Assembly: GCA_031555145.1 (NCBI GenBank)
Contig: JAVBUR010000022.1
Location: forward strand, 1 to 18,017
DNA: 18,017 bases
Source: JAJDIA01 sp031555145
Lineage (GTDB): Bacteria; Bacteroidota; Bacteroidia; Bacteroidales; Tannerellaceae
Direction: 5' to 3'
Every line of letters starts with the position of its first letter. Position 1 is the first letter of the stretch. The translations under genes and the position numbers were made by a program. The notes below the pieces were generated by a model. The model saw nothing but the letters and a program-made list of their open reading frames with translations, ran no database searches and was not told the origin of the DNA. Below, in pieces: positions 7,465-15,158 of this stretch.

Positions 7465-9885
7465 ATGGGAACGATCTCCTTCAAAATGATCTTCCGGAAC
7501 TGGCGGCGAAACAAGACATTCGCCCTTATCTCCATCCTCAGCCTGGCGATCGGCATTGCCTGTACCAATCTGCTGATGGCATTTGTGATCCATGAATATA
7601 ATGTAGAGGCAGGGAATCCGAACCGCGACCGGATATACAGCCTGGTGCAGGATTCGCCTTTCCAATCGGGGGATCAGGTATTCCTCGCCACTTCTGAAAC
7701 GGCTCAGCAAATTAAGGACCGTTACCCGGAGGTCGAAGATTATCTGTGTCTCACGCTGGCAGGCACCAGTCAGGTAACTGTCGGCGAAACGATCCACGAC
7801 GGGCTAACACTCCTGCAGGCCAGTCCTTCCTTACCCCGATTCTTCCCCTACAAGACCCTTGCAGGAAATCTGGAAGAGGCGTTGACAGAGCCTAATAAGG
7901 TTGCTCTGACCGAAACGACTGCACGCCGGTTCTTCGGCAACGAAGACCCGATCGGCCAAACCATTTACATAGGCTTTTCTCCAGGAGCGGGCATAACACT
8001 TCAGGTTGTAGCGGTAATCGAAGCCTACGATCAGTCGGCCCTCTCGTTCGACGGTGTCGCTGCCAGTCGGCCGGGCGCCGGCGGACAGTGTTTCCTGCTG
8101 ATGAATCAGTCTATTGATCCGGAAGCCTTTGCCCTTCGTATGCAGGAAGATGGGATTCGCACCATGCAGTTTAATCTTCGTCAGAAAGATGATGGCATTA
8201 ACACCTTGCAGATGCAAAAAGGACGTTATTATCTGTACACGTTGGCTGAAAACTATTTCAGGGCACACCAATACAAGGGTCTGTACTATCCGCACATCAT
8301 GAAGCAAAACAAACTGACACTGGATATCGGCTTGTTCGCAGCACTGTTGATCCTGCTGATCGCCTGTTTCAATTATATTAACCTCAATTTCTCGCGCCTG
8401 CTACAACAGGTACGGATGATACACATCCAGCAATTGATGGGTGCCTCCCGAGTGGATATCAACAGGCAATTGTTTCTTGATATCTTCTTCACCGTACTGG
8501 TAGCCTTCCTGCTCTCACTGCTGATCATGCGCGACCTGATCCCGGTGTTTAACTCGATACTGTCCGGACACATGACAGCTTCCTTTATTTTCAGCAGCCA
8601 GGTACTTCCGGTATTGATCGGACTGATACTGATCCTTTCTATCCTGCCGGCCATCTATGTGAGTCGTAAGATGGCTGTTCTTTCCCGGCAGCACTATATG
8701 AACCTGATCGGCGGAAAAAAGAAACAGGGTATCATCACCACCCTGTCCATCATTCAATTCACGATATCCATCGCTTTGATCGTTGCCACCCTGACAGTCA
8801 ACAGTCAGATCGGTTTGATCCGTCAGGGAGGGGAAGGCTATCGCGGACTGATCGAGATCGAAGATCTAAGAGGAGATAATAAGCAGGAAAAACCATTCAT
8901 CGAAGAACTGCGCTCTCATCCTGAATTAGGGGAGATAAACATCGCCGCAATGCCTTTGTTTAACTACGCCGTCCGACAGATAGTCATCACTAATCCCGAT
9001 GGCAGCGAACACTATCTAACGCTGGTGCAACTCTACTGGGATGCTTACTTCCTCTCTACTTTCCATATCGCACTACAACAAGGCTTGCCGCCTGAAGAAG
9101 CGCTGGATCGTTTTGCCCGCCCGGTTTATATCAACCAACGTTTTGCCGATGTGTTCGTCAGTAAAGAGGAAAATCCGATTGGGAAGCCGGTAAAAAGTTT
9201 TGATGTAGAGTATGATTCCAATAATAAGGAAGATGGTTCCAAAGAAAATCCAATCACCACCATTGCGGGAGTCGTGGATAACTTCTTTATCGGTTCGCTC
9301 GAACAAGAGGTCTCCCCCACGATTATCCATGTGAATTATGATACAGACAAGTACGATGTGGCTTATTTCCGTTTAGATGCCAACCATCCGGAACGGTTAG
9401 CCCTTGTCAAACAACTCTGGGAAAAGCACCATCCCGGCCAGCTATTCACCTACAAGAATGTCTATGATGGCTTCATTGACATGAACAAGAAAGCCTTCGG
9501 GCTGGCTGATCTGTTATTGATGTACTCGCTGATCAGCATTTTCCTCACCTGCTTCGGCCTGTTCGGGATGACACTTTATGTCACCCGCCAGCGCACCAAG
9601 GAGATCGGTATCCGGAAGGTAAACGGCAGCACTACCGGACAAATCATGTGGATGTTCATCCGTCGATTTATCTACTGGATAGGAATTGCCTTTGTGATCG
9701 CAGTACCCATCACCTGGTACCTGATGAACCGCTGGCTCGAATCGTTCGTCTATCGGGAGAAGATAACAGTCGGTGTTTGCCTGCTTGCCGGGGCGACCGT
9801 AACCCTCATTACCCTGCTCACCGTCAGTTGGCACAGTTACAAGGCGGCATCGGCCAATCCGGTGAAGGCGTTACGGAGTGAATAG
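7465..9885 (+). CDS. Permease C: MacB-like FtsX-family ABC transporter permease
   Basis: This 806-residue protein is the closest paralog of permease A, with similarity from the dyad about 95 bp upstream to the stop codon. TM1 lies near residues 20-42. The first periplasmic domain reaches about 280; TM2-4 fall between about 283 and 400; TM5 is near 422-442; the second periplasmic domain reaches about 678; TM6-8 are near 681-703, 735-755 and 768-790. QRTKEIGIRKVNGSTTGQI is the FtsX cytoplasmic motif. The main difference from A is a 14-residue tandem duplication just before TM2 (8134-8217). There is no ATPase domain and no ATPase gene nearby, so the partner is unknown. The start was chosen from the shared MGTISFKMIF and the promoter. 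It appears monocistronic: its stop codon is followed at once by ORF6N debris on 9887-10175. Confidence 0.93.
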   Translation: MGTISFKMIFRNWRRNKTFALISILSLAIGIACTNLLMAFVIHEYNVEAGNPNRDRIYSLVQDSPFQSGDQVFLATSETAQQIKDRYPEVEDYLCLTLAGTSQVTVGETIHDGLTLLQASPSLPRFFPYKTLAGNLEEALTEPNKVALTETTARRFFGNEDPIGQTIYIGFSPGAGITLQVVAVIEAYDQSALSFDGVAASRPGAGGQCFLLMNQSIDPEAFALRMQEDGIRTMQFNLRQKDDGINTLQMQKGRYYLYTLAENYFRAHQYKGLYYPHIMKQNKLTLDIGLFAALLILLIACFNYINLNFSRLLQQVRMIHIQQLMGASRVDINRQLFLDIFFTVLVAFLLSLLIMRDLIPVFNSILSGHMTASFIFSSQVLPVLIGLILILSILPAIYVSRKMAVLSRQHYMNLIGGKKKQGIITTLSIIQFTISIALIVATLTVNSQIGLIRQGGEGYRGLIEIEDLRGDNKQEKPFIEELRSHPELGEINIAAMPLFNYAVRQIVITNPDGSEHYLTLVQLYWDAYFLSTFHIALQQGLPPEEALDRFARPVYINQRFADVFVSKEENPIGKPVKSFDVEYDSNNKEDGSKENPITTIAGVVDNFFIGSLEQEVSPTIIHVNYDTDKYDVAYFRLDANHPERLALVKQLWEKHHPGQLFTYKNVYDGFIDMNKKAFGLADLLLMYSLISIFLTCFGLFGMTLYVTRQRTKEIGIRKVNGSTTGQIMWMFIRRFIYWIGIAFVIAVPITWYLMNRWLESFVYREKITVGVCLLAGATVTLITLLTVSWHSYKAASANPVKALRSE
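8134..8217 (+). repeat. 42-nt tandem duplication in permease C
   Basis: Two adjacent diverged 42-nt units, 8134-8175 and 8176-8217, encode LRMQEDGIRTMQFN and LRQKDDGINTLQMQ. Permease A has a single unit (LRLKEDGIYTL) at this place. The change is in frame and adds 14 residues at the end of the first periplasmic domain. Confidence 0.65.
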
Positions 9886-9886
9886 T

Positions 9887-9919
9887 ATGAACTGGTCACA
9901 AATTGTGGTCACATATCTG
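9887..9919 (+). pseudogene. Plus-strand ORF6N fragment fused to end of permease C
   Basis: These 33 bp match ORF6N copy 1 at 6246-6278 in the same orientation with three differences, reading ELVTNC-HI in the plus direction. The fragment starts one base after the permease C stop codon. It points head-on into the minus-strand ORF6N remnant that follows, so two pieces of ORF6N genes were joined in opposite directions. Confidence 0.6.
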
Positions 9920-9949
9920 GAGCTATGTTTGATGTTCTCAGGCAACCGG

Positions 9950-9962
9950 TCGCAAAATGCGA
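9950..9962. repeat. Intragenic palindrome TCGCAAAATGCGA in ORF6N copy 3
   Basis: It sits at the same codons as the TCACAAATTGTGA dyad of copy 1. It differs by paired changes in both arms, so the symmetry is kept (extended GGTCGCA/TGCGACC, 9948-9964). Confidence 0.6.
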
Positions 9963-10079
9963 CCAGTTCAACCCATTCGTTTTTAGACAATTGAAACATA
10001 AAATCATCGGGAAACCTATCTATGTTACGTCTCACTTGCTCTTTCAAACGCTTTGTTAATGCACCGTACATAACGGCCA

Positions 10080-10099
10080 TTATGCGTAGCTACGCATAA
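10080..10099. repeat. Perfect 20-bp palindrome inserted in ORF6N copy 3
   Basis: TTATGCGTAGCTACGCATAA is a perfect palindrome, flanked by ACGG (then CCA) on the left and CCGT on the right. Compared with the intact ORF6N genes, about 26 extra bases interrupt the codons for DFDLA-x-MY, giving an in-frame TAA and a frameshift. Confidence 0.7.
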
Positions 10100-10212
10100 C
10101 CGTAAAATCGAAGTCAAGCATCACCCGTTGGCCTCTTATTTCATAAATCTTACTTTGTATCAGTTGTATTTCCATCTCCTTCAATAGATTAAGCTTCGGA
10201 TAATATTCGGCA

Positions 10213-10220
10213 CAAAAATA
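10213..10220 (-). promoter_or_regulatory. -7 box of ORF6N copy 3
   Basis: On the minus strand this reads TATTTTTG (TAnnTTTG). Downstream leader sequence with the near-palindrome CCGAATATTATCCG resembles that of copies 1 and 2. The dyad at 10252-10266 is centred 39 bp behind the box, as for copy 2. Confidence 0.45.
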
Positions 10221-10251
10221 AGAAAAACCGACAAAAGAGGTCGGGTTAATT

Positions 10252-10266
10252 GTCTAATTATTGGAC
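10252..10266. promoter_or_regulatory. Dyad between ORF6N copy 3 and permease D
   Basis: GTCTAATTATTGGAC fits GTCNAATNATTNGAC in the opposite sense to the other two sites. Symmetry extends to 23 bp (10248-10270; flanks AATT on both sides). It lies 36 bp before the -33 element of permease D. Confidence 0.6.
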
Positions 10267-10302
10267 AATTTTATTCAGTCCCGCATAATTTAAAGGTACT
10301 TT

Positions 10303-10334
10303 CTTGTCCATACAAATCAGACTTCATAGCTTTG
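10303..10334 (+). promoter_or_regulatory. Bacteroidetes-type promoter of permease D
   Basis: CTTG (10303-10306), a 20-nt spacer and TAGCTTTG (10327-10334). The sequence around the boxes is unlike that of the A and C promoters, yet the spacing to the upstream dyad is identical. The predicted leader is short, about 10-20 nt before the ATG at 10355. Confidence 0.6.
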
Positions 10335-10354
10335 AGAAAATCAAGTCTGAAAGA

Positions 10355-12724
10355 ATGGGTACTATCTCCTTCAAAATGATTTTCCGGAACTGGCGGCGTA
10401 ACAAGACATTCGCCCTCATCTCCATCCTCAGCCTGGCAATCGGTATTGCCTGTATCAACCTGTTGGCGGCTTTTGTGATCCATGAATACAATGTGGAAGC
10501 CGGGAATCCGAACCGCGACCGGATACACATGCTTTGGTATCCGTCATCATGGGATCGCTCCCTCAAGTTGACAGCCTCCCCAGACCAACTTGCACAGATC
10601 GGTTTACAAGTGCCCGAAATAGAACACTATACGCAAGTAGACAAAAGTCCCGTATCCTATTGCCAAGTAGGCGAACATGCATTCAAAGACTTTCAGATGC
10701 TGGAAACCGACAATGCCTTTGTCCGAATATTTCCGCAGGAAGTAGTGATAGGGGATGTGGATGAAGTGCTGCGGTCGCCCGACCAGATCGCCATTACGGA
10801 ATCATTTGCCCGGCGGCTGTTCGGTAAGACCGATCCGATAAACCAGCCGATCAAAGTGTTCTTTCAGAATGTCAGGGGACCGGAATATAAAACAGGGTTA
10901 CTCACCTACACAGTGGGCGCCGTACTGAAAGACCGTCCACAGGCAGCGCTTCCATTCGATCTGTTAATCATGTCCGATAGAAAACACCTGTCGCCAATTA
11001 CCTTGGTTACGACCGCCAAAGGCGCCTATCCGAGCGTAGTGAAACAAAAAATGAACGACTTACGACTGAAAGACCACAGGGATGCTATCTCTTTCCAACT
11101 GACCGGTATCATTTCCGCCTGCTTCGAAACAGACAGGGTAAGCACACGGTACCTGTCAGTCAGGCAAACCGGGCTGTTACAGATCGCCCTATTGTCGGCG
11201 CTGTTTATGTTGATCACCGCCTGTATCAACTATGTCAACCTTAACTTCTCACGTATCGTACAACAACTGCATTCCATCCAGGTGCAACGGCTGATGGGAG
11301 CCGGTAATGACGGTATCACCCGACAACTGTTTGCCGACACGTTTACCACAGTGCTAATCGCTTTTTTACTTTCTCTGCTGATACAACGCGACCTATTACC
11401 GGTGTTCAACAATATTCTGTCGGTCAATATGCAGGGTTCGTTTCTCTACAGCAACCAAGTAATGCCTGCCACGCTGGGAGTCACGTTGCTGTTAGCAGTC
11501 ATACCAGCAGCCTATATCAGCCGCATGCTCAGCCGCCTGTCGTTGAGCGAATACAAACAGTTCTACACCGGCAAAGGCAAGCAGCGGATCATTATGACAC
11601 TGGCGGTTGTCCAGTTTGTGATCGCTATCGGGTTGGTTACCGCCACCTTGTCGGTTCGCCAACAGATCACCATGCTGAAAGATAAGATTGCCGACTACAC
11701 CTATGTGTATAGCTTAGGTAACGGCGACGCCACCACCCCCATGCAGCCGTTCAAGGAACGGATACATAACCTACCGGGTATAGAAGCCATGTCGGTGGGC
11801 AACAGTTCAGCCACATCACCCATGATGCTGCTACTTACCGGAGACGGCATACCTCGCAGAATCACCTTGATACAGGGAGACGAAGGACTAATTGAGACGA
11901 TGAATCTCCGTCAGATAGCTGGAAGCCCATGGGAAGAAGCGATCAAAGAATATCCGAGCGTGGCCTTCGTGCAGGAAACATACGCTAAGTACGTCTTCCC
12001 CTCCGACAAACCTTATCCCATCGGCCATTTCTTGCGGGAATACGACATACGGATGTCTGTCTTTTACGACAGCCCGGTCATACAGGTAGATTCGACACTG
12101 AGACTAGGCGGCGTAGTAGAAGATTTCTTCAATACCCCCCTCAGTTCACCGATGCAAGATGGTATCCTGCTCTACCAGCGCGACGGCAACTCCCTCCTGC
12201 AGGTACGCCTCCGCCCGGAGGATGCGACCGTTACCCTCAACCAAATACGTAACGAATGGGATACGCTCTATCCGGGAAGGCATCTTGAGGTAGCCTCCGT
12301 ACATGCCAAGATACTTGAAAGTAACCGGGCAACCACCCGCATGTCCGACCTGTTGATGATGTATTCGGTGATCAGCATCTTCCTCACCTGCTTCGGACTG
12401 TTCGGCATGACGCTATACGTCACCGAACAACGTACCAAAGAGATCGGTATCCGGAAGGTAAACGGCAGTACCACCCTACAGATCATGTGGATGTTTATCC
12501 GCCAATTCCTTGTTTGGATCGGGATTGCCTTCCTTATCACGACTCCACTTACCTGGTACCTGATGAGCCGCTGGCTGGAAACATTCGCCTACCGGGTGGA
12601 TATGACATTCGGCATCTGCCTTCTGGGCGGGTTCATTGTGATCGGTGTCACCCTGCTCACCGTCAGTTGGCATAGTTACCGGGCAGCAGCTGGTAATCCG
12701 GTGAAGGCATTGCGGAGTGAATAA
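10355..12724 (+). CDS. Permease D: MacB-like FtsX-family ABC transporter permease
   Basis: This is a 789-residue protein. TM1 lies near residues 20-42. The first periplasmic domain, to about 270, is unlike that of A and C but close to that of F. TM2-4 start near 272, 327 and 367, TM5 is near 412-432, the second periplasmic domain reaches about 660, and TM6-8 start near 663, 718 and 752. EQRTKEIGIRKVNGSTTLQI is the FtsX cytoplasmic motif. The first 45 codons and the last 130 are nearly the same as in the neighbours at DNA level, which suggests gene conversion or recent duplication of the ends. The start at 10355 is preferred over a TTG at 10304 because the promoter lies between them and MGTISFKMIF is shared. 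It is the first gene of a likely D-E-F unit; the partner ATPase is not in the window. Confidence 0.93.
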   Translation: MGTISFKMIFRNWRRNKTFALISILSLAIGIACINLLAAFVIHEYNVEAGNPNRDRIHMLWYPSSWDRSLKLTASPDQLAQIGLQVPEIEHYTQVDKSPVSYCQVGEHAFKDFQMLETDNAFVRIFPQEVVIGDVDEVLRSPDQIAITESFARRLFGKTDPINQPIKVFFQNVRGPEYKTGLLTYTVGAVLKDRPQAALPFDLLIMSDRKHLSPITLVTTAKGAYPSVVKQKMNDLRLKDHRDAISFQLTGIISACFETDRVSTRYLSVRQTGLLQIALLSALFMLITACINYVNLNFSRIVQQLHSIQVQRLMGAGNDGITRQLFADTFTTVLIAFLLSLLIQRDLLPVFNNILSVNMQGSFLYSNQVMPATLGVTLLLAVIPAAYISRMLSRLSLSEYKQFYTGKGKQRIIMTLAVVQFVIAIGLVTATLSVRQQITMLKDKIADYTYVYSLGNGDATTPMQPFKERIHNLPGIEAMSVGNSSATSPMMLLLTGDGIPRRITLIQGDEGLIETMNLRQIAGSPWEEAIKEYPSVAFVQETYAKYVFPSDKPYPIGHFLREYDIRMSVFYDSPVIQVDSTLRLGGVVEDFFNTPLSSPMQDGILLYQRDGNSLLQVRLRPEDATVTLNQIRNEWDTLYPGRHLEVASVHAKILESNRATTRMSDLLMMYSVISIFLTCFGLFGMTLYVTEQRTKEIGIRKVNGSTTLQIMWMFIRQFLVWIGIAFLITTPLTWYLMSRWLETFAYRVDMTFGICLLGGFIVIGVTLLTVSWHSYRAAAGNPVKALRSE

Positions 12725-12776
12725 ACGGAAAGGGCGTTAACGTTAGGGTCGCTTTAGAAAACAACAAAACAACGAT

Positions 12777-15137
12777 ATGGTCATGGGCACTATCTCATTT
12801 AAAATGATCTTCCGGAGTTGGTGGCGCAATAAGACATTTGCCCTCATCTCCATCCTCAGTCTGGGGGTAGGCATTGCCTGTATCAACCTGTTAGCGGCTT
12901 TCGTTATCCACGAGTACAATATAGAGGGAGATAATCCGAATAAAGACAGGATAGCTGTGCTCAAACTATTTATACCAGGGGATGGAATGAGTACGGTAGA
13001 TTACACACGTCCGGATATGACGGATCAACTGCTCGATCACGTGTCCGAACTGGAAAAAGCATGCAGAGTCATTTATTGTGGCAATGCCTCCTATTGCAAA
13101 GTCGGAGAAAATCTGTTCACAGATTTCAGGGTAATAGAATCAGACAGCTCTTTTCTGCAATTCTTTCCTCAAAAGCAACTACAGGGAAGCCTTGAGGATG
13201 CCCTGGTTGGTCCGGATCGAATCATCCTGGCAGAATCTTTTGCCAAACGTTTATTCGGGAGGAGTGAGGCGATCGGACAGACCGTACAGATACAATTCGG
13301 ACCCACTTTCTTCACCTTCGGGGATAAAGAAGGATTATCTGTTCCATTTACCGTTTCTGCTGTTGTAAAAGACAACGAGCAGGCTGCATTCGCTTTTGAT
13401 GCGCTGTTTTTAGATAAACCAACGACAGGCACAAATTTCTTCCTGCTGAAAAATAACACCACGATCCCAGACCTGCAGGCTAAAGTAGCAGCATTAAAGT
13501 ATAGGGATATGGTTACATACGAGCTGCTCAGTATCCAGGAAGCCTGTTTCAGTTCATTTTCGACCCCATCCTATTTAAAGAAGCCAAACATGGATTTACT
13601 ATGGATTGCGCTCTTTTCAGCCATCCTGATATTGGCCATTGCCTGTTTCAATTACATCAACCTGAGTTTTTCCCGTGTTTTCAAGCAATTATACTCCATA
13701 CATGTACAAAAACTGATGGGAGCTGGAACCAGGCAGTTAAGCATGCAACTGTTTGCCGATACATGCATGACTGTCGGGCTTGGGTTCCTGATTGCCCAGT
13801 TGATTCAGCTCGACCTGCTGTCAGTCATGAATCGTATCATGTCGGTTCAGATGCCGGCCTCTTTCCTGTACAGCCACCAGATGCTGCCGGTCACATTCGG
13901 ATTTATCCTTCTCCTGGCATGCATCCCGGCCTTGTATATGAGCCGGCAGTTACCCAAACTGTCGATTTCCATCTATAACAACTTCTACCGGGGGAAGGCA
14001 AAGCGGCGGATCATCACGTCACTGGCAGTCGTGCAGTTTGCCATTTCGTTTATCCTGATTATCGGAACCTTCTCCGTCAGGCAACAACTCTCCCTGTTAT
14101 ACGACAAAGTGGAAAACTACAAAGATGTGTATACCTTTTCAGTAGGAGATCTCGAGACAGGTATGCTTCCACTGAAAGAGCGCATCGCCCATATCCCCGG
14201 CATACAAGCGGTATCCGTAGGTAGTCCTATCTATGGTGATGTATGGCTCAGTGGTCCCGTAGAAGGGGTATATGAGCATTTTACGCTGGAGGAAGGGGAC
14301 GAAGAACTAATGGACGTGATGAAACAGACCCTGCTACAGGGGGTAACCATGAAGGAAGCCCTCAAACTATATGCACAGCCGGTTTATCTGAACCGTACGT
14401 GGGTGCAAAGTTTGTTTCCGAATGGAGATTCTCCTGTCGGTCAGTTACTAAAGAAATGTGTGCCAAAGATGACAACAGAAATCCCCCCTGTCGGAGATGA
14501 CCAGGTGATTGCCGGGGTGGTGGAAGATTATTTTGATCCTCAGAAAGTAAACAGCCTTGAGACACCTATCGAGAAGAGCATTATCGCTTACACCCGGGAG
14601 GGGACTGTCTTAAAGGTCCGCATCGACCCGCCCCATACTTCCGGGGTTATCAGACAAATCTATAACGAATGGGATAAACTGTATCCGGAAAAACACCTTG
14701 AACATGAGAGTGTATACGCGAAAGCAATGGATAAGAATAAGAAACTCTTTGAGTTGTCCGACCTGCTGCTGATGTATTCCATCATCAGTATCCTGCTTAC
14801 CTGTTTCGGACTGTTCGGCATGTCTCTGTATGCCATTGAGCAACGGACCAAAGAGATCGGCATACGCAAAGTGAACGGTTCGTCCACCTTACAGATCATG
14901 CAACTACTCAACCGGCAGTTTATCAGCTGGATCGGAATCGCTTTCGGTATTGCCGTCCCCGTCATCTGGTGGATGATCCGGCGATGGATGGAAAGCTTTA
15001 CATACCGGGCCGATTTCAGTATCTGGATCTATATCCTGTCGTTACTAACTGTCGTAGCTATCACCTTACTGACCGTCAGTTGGCACAGCTATCGGGCGGC
15101 CTCCGGTAATCCGGTGAAGGCATTACGAAGTGAATAG
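12777..15137 (+). CDS. Permease E: MacB-like FtsX-family ABC transporter permease
   Basis: This 786-residue protein has the same eight-TM double-FtsX plan: TM1 near 22-44, TM2 from about 274, TM5 near 411-432, and TM6-8 from about 661, 718 and 748. It is the most divergent of the five paralogs. Both periplasmic domains are distinct, and the membrane-proximal motif reads EQRTKEIGIRKVNGSSTLQI, followed by MQLLNRQF in place of MWMFIR. It still begins MGTISFKMIF and ends NPVKALRSE. Translation could equally start at the second ATG (12783), which aligns with the starts of A, C and D. The 52-bp gap after D shows no TAnnTTTG box and no dyad, so it is probably co-transcribed with D. F follows after 21 bp. 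Substrate and ATPase partner are unknown. Confidence 0.92.
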   Translation: MVMGTISFKMIFRSWWRNKTFALISILSLGVGIACINLLAAFVIHEYNIEGDNPNKDRIAVLKLFIPGDGMSTVDYTRPDMTDQLLDHVSELEKACRVIYCGNASYCKVGENLFTDFRVIESDSSFLQFFPQKQLQGSLEDALVGPDRIILAESFAKRLFGRSEAIGQTVQIQFGPTFFTFGDKEGLSVPFTVSAVVKDNEQAAFAFDALFLDKPTTGTNFFLLKNNTTIPDLQAKVAALKYRDMVTYELLSIQEACFSSFSTPSYLKKPNMDLLWIALFSAILILAIACFNYINLSFSRVFKQLYSIHVQKLMGAGTRQLSMQLFADTCMTVGLGFLIAQLIQLDLLSVMNRIMSVQMPASFLYSHQMLPVTFGFILLLACIPALYMSRQLPKLSISIYNNFYRGKAKRRIITSLAVVQFAISFILIIGTFSVRQQLSLLYDKVENYKDVYTFSVGDLETGMLPLKERIAHIPGIQAVSVGSPIYGDVWLSGPVEGVYEHFTLEEGDEELMDVMKQTLLQGVTMKEALKLYAQPVYLNRTWVQSLFPNGDSPVGQLLKKCVPKMTTEIPPVGDDQVIAGVVEDYFDPQKVNSLETPIEKSIIAYTREGTVLKVRIDPPHTSGVIRQIYNEWDKLYPEKHLEHESVYAKAMDKNKKLFELSDLLLMYSIISILLTCFGLFGMSLYAIEQRTKEIGIRKVNGSSTLQIMQLLNRQFISWIGIAFGIAVPVIWWMIRRWMESFTYRADFSIWIYILSLLTVVAITLLTVSWHSYRAASGNPVKALRSE

Positions 15138-15158
15138 AGAATAATAACAATATATAGC

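Larger units (their letters stand above)
9920..10175 (-). pseudogene. Broken ORF6N gene, copy 3
   Basis: Read on the minus strand, it begins at 10175 with MEIQLIQSKIYEIRGQRV and LDFD, clearly an ORF6N start. The frame then meets a stop within an inserted palindrome near 10080-10100. It resumes in another frame with VMYGALTKRLKEQVRRN, RFPDDFMFQLSKNEWVELV and CDRLPENIKHS, and ends near 9920 where the sequence changes to an inverted ORF6N fragment. The second half of the domain, the coiled coil and the PIGYT tail are missing. It is therefore dead twice: an internal shift of about 26 bp and a lost 3' half. Its leader and -7 box are kept, and it is divergent from permease D, as copy 2 is from permease C. 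Confidence 0.8.

Noticed and set aside
7279..7797. Upstream extension of ORF6N copy 2 by 173 codons
   Set aside because: It runs antisense through the permease C start and both promoters; the family start is at 7278 and a -7 box lies at 7317-7324.
10304..10354. TTG-initiated extension of permease D
   Set aside because: It overlaps the promoter boxes at 10303-10334, so translation from there is not possible from that promoter.
12725..12776. Promoter between permeases D and E
   Set aside because: There is no TAnnTTTG box and no dyad in the 52 bp, only GTTAACGTTAG, which is not enough to claim a promoter.
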